Shown in pieces: positions 55,303 through 64,000 of a stretch of DNA of 64,000 nt; the first letter of the stretch is position 1; each line of letters opens with the position of its first letter. A program made the translations under genes and the position numbers. Origin of the DNA: Leptasterias polaris (taxonomy: Eukaryota; Echinodermata; Asteroidea; Forcipulatida; Asteriidae). Below the pieces are notes generated by a model that saw only the letters and a list, made by a program, of their open reading frames with translations, searched no databases and was not told where the DNA came from. The stretch is taken from NCBI GenBank assembly GCA_037783415.1, contig JAZGTN010000005.1:2790001-2854000 (forward strand), read 5' to 3'.

Positions 55303-55858
55303 GCGGGCGCTCGTACGCAAAATGATTGGTCTAAAGTTGCTCAAGTTGAGGGCGTCATATTCTATGAATACAAAAAATAAAATATTGTTTAGTCATCCAT
55401 TCATTTAGTACCCCCCCCCCCCCCCCCCCCCCCCCCCCCAGGGGAGGGGAGGAATAAAATAATGAAATAAAGGGTTCTATTAATTAAAGCTTTTGAATAG
55501 AAAGTCTACTTAGGAGCATAGATAGTTACAGGACAGAGACTGTCACTGTTATGTTGCGGACCGCGGAGGCAATCTAAATAAGAAAATCGAAACTGAAACT
55601 TGTTATATTTTTAAGGCTTGCTTTGTTGTTACCTTAAGGTAACAAAAACATCATGTAGTAGCATAATATGCGAAGAAAATATAATTCTTTTTTAAAGAAA
55701 AATTTTAATAATTAAATTTACTGGCTTTCAACAGCGAGTCTAAACAAACAATACTACTTTTTTCCCTCTGTACCGAAAACATTCTTGTGATTGTGGACCA
55801 AATCACGCGCTCCATTCACTTCTCACGAGAATTCCTGCGTTTTTCCACAGGGCAGGTA
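55303..55858. repeat. Direct-repeat block, copy 1
   Basis: Matches 57400-57772 at both ends: gtacgcaaaatgattggtct / aagttgagggcg.catattct at the start, and gattgtggac, tcacgcgctccattcac, ttctcacgagaattcc and gcgtttt at the end. The middles have diverged, and this copy holds a run of 29 C (55411-55439). It could be a segmental duplication or LTR-like ends. Confidence 0.6.
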
Positions 55859-55893
55859 TGGTCCTACGCTCATCATACGCATGAAAAACATTT

Positions 55894-56200
55894 TCAATCT
55901 CTTGGAGGACACAACAAAAACACACTTGAAACACACCGATGCTTTGGCCTGATAAACTTGGGGTTGCCGATAGAGGCAGCGCTTGTGGCTGTGATACTGG
56001 TGTCGATTGGGAAGGTTCGTTGGGAGACGGGAACTTGCCAAGGGGTGTATCTGGTGTGAAAATTGGTGAAGCCACGTTGAGGGGGCAGCTCTGGCTCTAG
56101 GTTTAGCTCTTGACGATATGTACCTTCGAGATTGAATGGACATTCTCTGGACCAGTGGCCCGGCATTCTGCAGTTGAAACAGACGTCAGCATTCGGCATG
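55894..56200 (-). pseudogene. Exon-like ORF with a CCHC zinc knuckle
   Basis: On -, a strong acceptor (tttcttttttgacag) is followed by an open frame with NADVCFNCRMPGHWSRECPF, a CCHC knuckle as in Gag or nucleic-acid-binding proteins. About 80 further residues, rich in Pro, Thr and Ser, lead to a stop. No second exon, RT or integrase is nearby. It may be the last exon of a domesticated or decayed retroelement gene. Function unknown. Confidence 0.4.
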
Positions 56201-56329
56201 CCTGTCAAAAAAGAAACTAGAGCGGAAGAAAAAAGGACAGAAATATATAAAGTAATATACACACTCTAAATAAATAGATGTTATTTTTTGCATCGGGGAT
56301 ATAATGAATACAATTTGGTTTTTACCCAC

Positions 56330-56420
56330 AAAAAAACCCACTCGGGTGGGATTCGAACCCACGACCTTTGCATTGCTAGAGCAGATGTCTTACCACTAGA
56401 CCACCGAGCTAGCCCGATGT
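56330..56420 (-). repeat. tRNA-like sequence (SINE head)
   Basis: On -: ctcggtggtctagtggtaag (A box) and cgtgggttcgaatcccaccc (B box). The T arm pairs perfectly and the acceptor stem partly (ctcgg/ccgag). The anticodon arm does not form five pairs, and a decayed relative is at 24060. I therefore treat it as a tRNA-derived repeat, though a tRNA scan should be run. Confidence 0.5.
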
Positions 56421-56635
56421 CTAGAGGCAGTTCGAATCCATGGCAGCGGGTACCGCAACAATATAGACACAGTTACGGAAACAGATAATTATGCTAAGGA
56501 CGCTGCTTTTATACAGACATGCATCATCATTGCACTCATTGGAATAACACGTCACGGTTCACTCATTTGAATAACCCGCGTATTAGTCATGTGACTCATA
56601 CGGCGGGAATTCTTGTGTTATGTCATCCAAACTAT

Positions 56636-57186
56636 GGGTGCGTTCGATTAGCTTCCCCGGGTCGACCCCGGTCTGCTCATCCGGGTGAGCCCCTAACCAT
56701 GAGCTAATCGAACGCCAACTTCCCCCAGCATTCACACCGATGCATCTTGGGACAGCCGACAGGAACTACTTCCATTTTGTGCCGTATGTCCGATACTTTC
56801 CGTGGATTCACGAAAACATCGTAAAATAATTATTATCAAGGTAAAACTGCAACATTAAACAATTTGTACAACCCCACAGTGATACAAAGGTACCCGGCTT
56901 CGAATAAAAAATACTTATTGCTCACAAAAACGCTGTTGTAATGGCGAAAATGTGTGTCAAACTTCCTAAAATGTCCCGCTGAATTACAAACAAAATGGTG
57001 GCCATTGAGAAGGTTTTTCGCCGTGACGTCATGAACCAGGGGCAGCCCCAAGCGACCCGCTCCACAAGCAGGCAGGGCACTTGGAGCTAACCCGGGTGCA
57101 CGTGAGCCCCGCGAATGACGTCAGAGCTATTCGAACGCACCGGGGGAAGACCTGGGTCGACCCGGGGAAGCTAATCGAACGCACCC
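56636..57186. mobile_element. 551-bp element with 37-bp TIRs
   Basis: Starts gggtgcgttcgattagcttc and ends gaagctaatcgaacgcaccc. The inner cccgggtcgaccccggtc / gacctgggtcgacccgggg also pair. The flanks share only TAT, so a 3-bp duplication is possible. No ORF. The inner part also holds gagctaatcgaacgcc and gagctattcgaacgcacc, a second diverged pair of ends. Confidence 0.75.
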
Positions 57187-57399
57187 TATAAAACTACATT
57201 TACAGAGAGAGGTGTGGCGACGGCCATTCGGCCCACAACTAGCCTTTTGACAAGGCCATCATCGTGGCTTGGACAGCTTTGTAAACAGCGGAGCGACTGG
57301 AAAGGGAGACCACGCGCGGTGCGAGTCGAGGGATAGGAAGAACAGCCTATCCCATATAACTGTTGACTGTTGACGAAGGATGCTGCAGAAAAGGAAAAA

Positions 57400-57772
57400 A
57401 AAACATCGCGCACGTCCGTACGCAAAATGATTGGTCTGAAGTTTTTAAAGTTGAGGGCGCCATATTCTGTTACTAATATTAAAGATTAATAAATGAAATT
57501 ACTTTTGTTTTATTTTTAAGTAAGGCTTGCGTGTGGTCATTGCACATTTGCAAAAAACATAAATTTTGAATTCGTTCTAATAATAAATTTACTAGCAGTC
57601 AATAAACAGAGAGACTCTAAACACTAGTAAACAGTCAATAATATTTTCCCCTCGTAGTTGTAGTGTACACGACAGACAATGCTTGCTTGCGATTCGATTC
57701 GATTGTGGACAAAGTCACGCGCTCCATTCACTTCTCACGAGAATTCCCGCGTTTTCCCCACAGGGCGGTAAT
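57400..57772. repeat. Direct-repeat block, copy 2
   Basis: See copy 1 at 55303. In this copy the block runs straight into a candidate 5' UTR exon at 57777-57846, which suggests that the repeated block includes promoter sequence. Confidence 0.55.
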
Positions 57773-57776
57773 ACAA

Positions 57777-57846
57777 AATTTACATTACGGAGAGAAATAT
57801 GGCGACGGATTCGGTCCATAACCAGAAGCAACGGTGACAGAAAAAG
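57777..57846 (+). other. Candidate non-coding first exon (with a short upstream ORF)
   Basis: gagagaaatATGGCGACGGAT has good start context, but the frame ends at TGA after 12 codons. A donor (aaaaag|gtaatt) follows. It could be the 5' UTR exon joined to the acceptor at 62762. This pairing is inference from direction and order only. Confidence 0.25.
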
Positions 57847-58054
57847 GTAATTAATTCGTTTTGTAGACATGGATTGGTTATTAGACCAAGACGAATGTAA
57901 TGCAAGTGTTCTAAAGTATCGATAAAGCTGTAAAGAATGTTTAGATTCGGTTGAGAAAGTATAACATTTCGCTCACAAATCCAGTTGCAGTTTCCATAAT
58001 GTGTTTGTTGTCAACATCAATGAAAATGGCTGAATGAGTCACCCAGTGACACAC

Positions 58055-58900
58055 TATATCGTAGGACGCCCTGTATTCAGGGCGTCCCTGAAATCGAGGC
58101 AAATCTTTTACCTCTCTGTGCGCGATGTAAACAATTTTTAGATACAATTTTTGTGGTTTGACTTGCCAAGCAAAGAGTCTCCTCTCATTTGACCAAAACT
58201 TAGAAACATGTAAGGCTCCACTGGTTAGTTGCACTTGTAAATGCAAAAAGTTGTGGTATTTTAGGCATTTCTGCAAGGTACAAAAATATGTCATACTGTC
58301 GCAGTGTCGGGGCCATAAAAAAAAATTTCACCACCGAAAAAGTTTCATCAAACACTTTTTCAATTCACAATTCACGATGATCAAATCATGTGACTGAACA
58401 TTCTGCTGAGCATTCTGGGGGAAAAATACAGAGGCTTAAAGAAGCCACGTGCCTTATATCATTTTCTAATAGCCAAGAATTATTTACATTTTTATTTTTT
58501 TAAGTTTTTGAAAAATACCATGGTTATTTTTAAAACTAAATAAAAAATATGTTGAATAAAATGAAGAAAACTGCTGGCTATAGAGTCATACACTAAGTCT
58601 CACAGAACACTTGTAGTCACTGCAGATGTTTCTTCCACGTATGGCTTCACCGGGACACCATACTTTCTTGTTTGCATCGAAAACAGGTCAAACTCAAAAC
58701 AAATGGGACGCTATTGAAGTCATCGAAGATCGGTGCGTGGTGTGAAAGTTTCAATGTCCATTACGTTTTAATACATGTTTGCATATCTTATAAACAAAAG
58801 AAGGTAATCAGGGCATCAGTTGATTATGGAATATTTTTATTTTTTTTCAATTCAAAGAAAAAGGCATACTACATCGAAAACCGGACAGGGGAGGATATAT
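58055..58900. mobile_element. ~1 kb repeat, copy C (internal deletion)
   Basis: Same direction as copy B. It starts with the hairpin ggacgccctg-tatt-cagggcgtcc and ends ccggacaggggaggatatat. About 180 bases present in A and B are missing between ttttctaatag and ccaagaatt, near 58470. The ends TATATC/GATATA are a short inverted pair. Confidence 0.7.
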
Positions 58901-59139
58901 AAGTTTTACACGTACGTACTGTCTGACTACTGGCAATGTCCATCTCTGAGTGCATGTCTTGTTTATGTATTATCATTAACATTTTGTAGTACTTCTACTC
59001 TGGGTATCATCACGTCTGCCCGCCCCACTATAATTACAAATAATATTAATATTCTTAGTTTAGACTCACTTAGAGTTAGACTAGCAGTGACTAGGATAGA
59101 GCAAGGAAGGTCAAGGAACTTGCAACTTGAACTTGCATG

Positions 59140-60754
59140 CATGGAGGTAGCCCAGGTTGGACTCCTCCGTTGCATACAACGCGGCAGAGTCCAGGGTATA
59201 AAGGTCCAGGCAGTACCATAGCGAAACATTTTATAACAATTTTATTTCACATTTTTACCTTTTTGAGGAAGCTGAAACTTGACTCACATATTCCTTGTGT
59301 CCTGAACTTAGTTTATTAAGCCTGCTCTATTCAGAATTGTAAATTTTATCCTTGGATGACATTATTGTGAAAATGAAATGGAAATTGACGCATTCGTTGC
59401 GACAGCCTAAACTGACACTGCTTGTGAACCGTTTGAGAATGCTTACGGGCATGCGCGTTCTTTGTAGATGCTATGCATGTCGCGCATGCGCACATGTCAT
59501 GCATGTGCCTTAACAGTCAATTGGTACATCGCCAGTGCACAACTCGGACTTATTTTCGGAAATAATGTCATCCATGGGTATATTTGTTTATAGTGGTGAA
59601 CTCATCAAAAGTGTAGTTATGGACACCAAGAATATATGAATGGAGTTTCAGCTTCTCAAATTTGGTAAAAATATGAAAAATTTGTACCTAAAATTTTGTT
59701 TGTATTGTACAGGATCTTTATACCCAGGACGTCAGTGCAGTGGCACTGACTGACTGACGTCCTACCAGGGCTAGCATGGAGGTAGAAATAGCTTGCATAC
59801 ATAACAATCATGAGACATGATGACTTAAAAAGAGACGAATGCTTCGTGCTTCTGCGATCCTCATTATTCTGCCTGGCATTTTATTTCTGCATTGTGAAAG
59901 ATTTTGTGACTTTTTGTTGAAATTCGGGAAAAGTTAGATGTGGCATCTGATGGAAAAATGTCTGTATCCGGCTGCCACTTTCTAAGGGATTTATTTGATG
60001 TTGGACTTTATTTCCCCTTTTTAATATTATTCCTCTTGAACTTTAAAGCATTGGTAATTAATGCCTGTGGTAGCTTAGCCCTGGTAGAACGTCGTAATTG
60101 CAGTGTCTGAATCGGCACTGCACTGACGTCCTGGGTATAAAGCTTCTCTACAACGCGAACACAATTTTGATTACATTTTTTTATATTTTTGCCTGATTTG
60201 AGAAGCTGAAATTCCGTTCATATATTTTTGGTGTCCTTAACTACACTTTCGATGAGTTCACAACTAACAAGTACATGTACATCCATGGATGACATTATTT
60301 ACGAAAATAAGTTGGAGTTCTGCACTGGCGTTTTGATCTTCATGTACCAATTGACCTTGTAAGGTCAGGAGCGCATGCCCCCTTTAAGTTAGACTGCGCC
60401 CTCTGTCGTGGCTGCTATGCATCTAACAATTACATGTAAGTACGCACGCGCTTAAGTCTTCACAAGCAAGTCAATCCAGGATGTCACAACGGAGGGGTCA
60501 ATTTCCATTTTATTTTCAAAAATAATGTCATCCAAGGATAAAAATTAACAATTCTGAACCCAGCAGGCTGGAAGTTCCCGACACAAGGAATATGTAAAGG
60601 AAGTTTCAACTTCCTCCATCAGGTAAAAATATGAAAAATGTTTGTTATAAATTTGTTCGCAATGGTACGGGACCTTTAGGCCTATACCCTGGACTCCATC
60701 GCGTTGTATGCAACGGAGGAGTTCAACCTGGACTAGTGGTAGCTACATGTATGG
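59140..60754. mobile_element. Two head-to-tail foldback elements forming a long inverted repeat
   Basis: 59140-59776 and 60071-60754 are diverged reverse complements of each other, with about 295 bases between. Each is itself an imperfect palindrome: for example aaagg..ctttatacccagg, catccttggatgacattatt / aataatgtcatcca, and gaagctgaaac / gtttcagcttc. No ORF. They are either two copies of one palindromic MITE family in tandem or one composite foldback. Confidence 0.65.
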
Positions 60755-60770
60755 CTATAGAGCAATCCTT

Positions 60771-61032
60771 CACCGATCTTAAACTCTTGGTGGCAGCAGA
60801 CATGCCGCCATTACTGCGGTGGTACCTGGGTGCTACTGCGCTGCCTAACGATGGGTTTAAGGGTTGGGCAACACGGCGATCATCTGATCAGTCACGGGTT
60901 ATTGGACTTTTACTTTGCAAATCGCTTAAACCCGACGCTAGGCAGCGCAGTAGCACCCAGGTACCACCGCAGTAATGGCGGCATGTCTGCTGCCACCAAG
61001 AGTTTAAGATCGGTGAAGGATTGCTGTATAGC
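60771..61032. mobile_element. Near-perfect palindrome with ~106-bp arms
   Basis: Left arm tatagagcaatccttcaccg...ctgcgctgcctaacgatggg, right arm cccgacgctaggcagcgcag...cggtgaaggattgctgtata. The arms differ at only a few bases. The spacer of about 50 bases contains gatcatctgatcag. Probably a young MITE; the flanks show no clear duplication. Confidence 0.7.
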
Positions 61033-61916
61033 AGTCAGCTAAAACTCTAAATCTGTATAAAATGCAAAGCAAAATTCCAGCGCACATTTTATCCCTAAAG
61101 GCAAGGTTCAAGGGTACCAATTATTTCAAAGATCTACACAGTACAGAGTACAGACAGTAGTTGAGGACCATTGATAAAAAGTAGACTGTGTATGGTATGG
61201 TTTAGTTGCTACTCTTTGCCTGTCTGAATCTTCTGTTTTTGGATTGTGACATGACAAGTCTTAATGACAAATTTGTATTTTGTGACTAATAAAAAAAAAT
61301 GACTTTAAATAGTTTAAAATTTTTTTAGCATACCTGACTCTTCATTTTGTAAAACAAGCCAATGTTATTGTTAGGTTTACTGACACATGGCTTGTGCTCC
61401 TCCTTGTGTCACAACAGAAATAAACAATAAAAATTACATTCCGAGTGGCTGAAAAAAGGTAAACATAAATGAAAAATGTATTAACACTTCATGAGAGAAT
61501 AGAAGTAGCTGATTTGCAAACTGCTTACCAACCGCTTACCAACCAAATGGAACTGTGCTGTGGTATACATGCAAAAAGTAGTTAATGGCCTGATGTTTCA
61601 ACCCTAGCAGATAAAAATAGGTATACTTTTGTTTTGTTTTTTGTGTCATTTAGCCTTCAAGAAAGACGTAGGCCCCCTACTCTGCTAGGGTCAAAACGTC
61701 AGGCCATTAACTATTTTTTGCAATAATGATTTCATAAGAGAATAAATTAACCAAAGGTTGGCATTTGACAGATAATACAAGTTCACTGAAGTTTGAGGGA
61801 AAAGAAGTCCTAGGATATGACTCGTATTCTTCATTTCCTACCTGAATGCTAATGTGATGTGGATTTGTTTCTCCTTTATTAAGGTCAACACCCTTTTAAG
61901 GTTTACCTCTCACTCA
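61033..61916. other. Intergenic; hairpin repeat remnant
   Basis: AT-rich, no exon seen. The only clear structure is at 61520-61722: gcaaactgcttaccaacc, then tgcaaaaagtagttaatggc...gccattaactattttttgca arms with a diverged, longer loop. It is a rearranged relative of 8274-8405. Confidence 0.45.
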
Positions 61917-62069
61917 ATAGACCCCTTGCATTGGCGGCCATTGTTGATGACAAGCAATAGAAACATGCCTGCGTGCAGACGCTGCGCACGACTCTCGGGC
62001 AATGATAGCTCTTCATCGACCTCAGTGAGGGGACTGTTTTGGGCTTGTGATGTCATAATGCAAGGGGTA
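61917..62069. mobile_element. MITE (family B)
   Basis: Ends atagaccccttgcattgg and cataatgcaaggggta; interior as in the 48652 copy. Confidence 0.6.
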
Positions 62070-62772
62070 AATCAAGCCAACTCAAACAATGTGGTGATAT
62101 GCTAGCAATGCAATTTCCTGCATGATATCAGTCTCTTTTACAATCCAATCACAGAACCCCAATTTACTAATTAAATTCACTTTTTGGGCTGAGTGTTGGG
62201 TATATACACTTAGTAAATTTTATAAGACCGCAGGGTTTTTACATTGCAACTCAATTTTACCGCACCAGAATATACTAGACCAGAATCTATATGAGAACAA
62301 ACTTTCTACAAAGTTTGACTTCATGTAAACTGCTTTCATTTGAACATTCACTGAGAGAAGATTGATCTCATTTGTTTTTTGGGTGCGTAAAGTTCGATAC
62401 TCGCCCAAATTGAAAGGTTTTATCAGAATGTGAGGATCGTGGTGTGGGTTCAAATCCCACCCTGGAGTAGTTTCTGCAGGTCTTGTTTTTCTTTGGACTG
62501 CTCCGGAGATTACTGAGTTTTAAAGCAGCCAATCTTTGTGCCTAAAACACCCACTATACAAGTATTGTGCCTAAAAAAATGTAGGTACCAAGAAGCTGCT
62601 GTTGCTACTGGTATAGGGCATTGGTTCCTATGGGTACATGTATAGTGCGTCGCATATATCATGTGGTGTGCTCTAAACCAATTAAAAGGCAGAATCTTTG
62701 TAAAGGTTTTTATAAAATAGCTTGTCTTATTGTTGGCTGAATTTTTTTATTTGTATCCTTAGAAAATAAATA

Positions 62773-62942
62773 ATGGATCCACTGAGACAGAGTGACCTCT
62801 ACGCAGACCGCTACAGTATAAGTAATGATGAGACGATAGAGGCAGAGGCAGGTCACAGGATGACCTTTGATAATACATTGAGGTCATCCCTTGGGTCGGT
62901 GGGTGACCCCATGTTTGTCTCAACAGAACGCAAACTCATAAG
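62773..62942 (+). CDS. First coding exon of an unrecognised gene (continues past window)
   Basis: An acceptor (tttgtatccttag, 62762) precedes aaaataaataATGG, so a 5' UTR exon lies upstream. The frame codes 56 residues plus two bases and ends at a donor (AG|GTGAGG). It starts MDPLRQSDLYADRYSISNDE and is acidic, with no membrane segment or known domain that I recognise. Likely a disordered N-terminal tail. The rest of the gene is beyond 64000 or in unseen exons. Confidence 0.6.
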
Positions 62943-62995
62943 GTGAGGCCTTACATTAATATTTGATACAAAATCCAACTGCCACTAACCCTTTG

Positions 62996-63306
62996 TAAAG
63001 GCAGGGAACACTTTTGGTTATTGTCAAAGACAAGTTTCCACACTTTTTGTAAACCAAAATATGCAAAAATTAACAATCCTGTGAAAATCTGGGTCCAATT
63101 GGTCATCCGAGTTGCAAGAAAATAATGAAAGAAAAAACGTTCTTGTTGCATAGAATTGTGTTCTTTCAGATGCAAGAGAAAGGCTTTCTCAGACTCAAAT
63201 TGTTGGCGTGAAAATAACCCCTTTCTTTCCCTTCAGTGCTCCCTTACCAAGTAAGTTGTTATGATAATTTTAACTTGTACGGTAATTACCAAAAGTACAC
63301 CCTGCC
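62996..63306. mobile_element. Palindromic MITE (family A)
   Basis: Left end aaaggcagggaacacttttgg, right end ccaaaagtacaccctgcc. It carries the family words tgtcaaagac, atcctgtgaaaatctgggtc, tcatccgagttgcaag and ttaccaagtaagttg. It lies in the first intron after the 62773 exon. Confidence 0.65.
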
Positions 63307-63709
63307 ATTCCCCTTTTTTTTTAGTTTGATGAACATTTCATGTAGTGCACGTGTTGATGATGTTGCATTACATTTACACATGTATTCCAAGACATCAAGA
63401 TATGACATTTTCAGTACAGCACTGCCAAATAAACCTCGTTGTGGTTTGGGTGGTTAGACTTAGAGTCTTAGGAATGGTGTCTCTTTACTGCTCACCACGA
63501 GCCTTACCTTGTCCTGTTATTGAGCAACTTGGCATGCCATCACATGTTGCAGTAGGCGGTATTATTGTCTTAGCTGGGAGTCATTTCCTGAGCCTTAAAT
63601 GACCAATTTCCTTGTTGGCAGTTGAGCCATTTTGACGTAGAGTTCACCTGTAAGGAAATTGAGTAACACGACTGTCACTCTTTCCCTGACAGTGACTTTC
63701 TTGCGTGAG

Positions 63710-63895
63710 GGTGTTGCAACTGAAAAATTGAAAAAGTAACACATTTCTTGCAACTAAAAAAAACGTAAGAAGTTTCTTAACTTCATCTGCTTGAAAGTGT
63801 TGCAACTGAAAAAAAGAAAGAAAACGTAATAAGTTTCTTGACGTCATCTGCCTTAAAGTGTTGCAACTAAAAAAATGAAAACGTAACAAGTCCAG
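63710..63895. repeat. ~65-bp tandem repeat, about three copies
   Basis: The unit carries gtgttgcaactgaaaaa, gaaaacgtaa.aagtttctt and gacgtcatctgcctta, with length variation in the A runs. Starts are about 63711, 63798 and 63858. Confidence 0.65.
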
Positions 63896-64000
63896 AAGTT
63901 TTAGGTATAACTTTGTGATGTTGTTTTCCGAAAAGAAAAACAAAATGAAAAACTAGTTGTTTTTTTAAACTGCTTCTACTACCCTGAAAAATATTTTGGT

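Noticed and set aside
56330..56420. Functional tRNA gene
   Set aside because: The anticodon stem does not pair, and similar decayed units occur elsewhere; more likely a SINE head.

Overview
The window looks like nuclear DNA from an invertebrate deuterostome. An echinoderm, probably a sea star, is the best guess. The evidence is AT-rich introns, GT-AG splicing, one-to-one relatives of animal genes, and a high density of short palindromic transposons plus tRNA-derived SINEs of a kind I associate with echinoderm genomes (recalled, not searched). No bacterial operons, rRNA genes, CRISPR arrays or clearly functional tRNA genes are visible.

Layout. (1) 1-15.65 kb: a C-terminal-motor kinesin gene of the KIFC3 (kinesin-14) type on the + strand. 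Fifteen exons in consistent phase give about 862 residues. The 5' end is missing, and there is a candidate alternative last exon. (2) 15.65-25.4 kb: no gene; LINE fragments, palindromic MITEs and a tRNA-like SINE. (3) 25.4-31.4 kb: an MPHOSPH6 (exosome cofactor) gene on the - strand, five exons. A transposon carrying a second transposon sits in its first intron. (4) 31.4-35.1 kb: the space between two divergent genes, filled largely by one TIR element and one copy of a ~1 kb repeat. (5) 35.1-47.6 kb: an RNF114/RNF166-like E3 ubiquitin ligase gene on the + strand, five coding exons. Its last intron holds a complete 8.65 kb Ty3/Gypsy retrotransposon in antisense orientation, with 707-bp LTRs that look identical and intact gag and pol. 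(6) 47.6-64 kb: mostly repeats (a 14-bp minisatellite, MITEs, foldbacks), plus two first coding exons of unrecognised genes: one on - at 54.5 kb (N-terminal membrane anchor) and one on + at 62.8 kb. A CCHC-knuckle exon-like ORF lies at 56 kb.

The host genes do not form a pathway: a minus-end kinesin, an RNA-exosome cofactor and a ubiquitin ligase. The notable biology is in the mobile DNA. There is a young Gypsy element with a correctly phased UUUAAAC -1 frameshift site and a duplicated hairpin in its LTRs. There is an insertion with an 8-bp target duplication and opposed arrays of an ACCGGAAAAC motif, whose empty site is preserved twice in the same window. There is also a 715-bp element with a clean 9-bp target duplication nested inside another TIR element.

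Limits: all coordinates were read by eye and may be off by a base or two. Family names come from motif recognition, not database searches.
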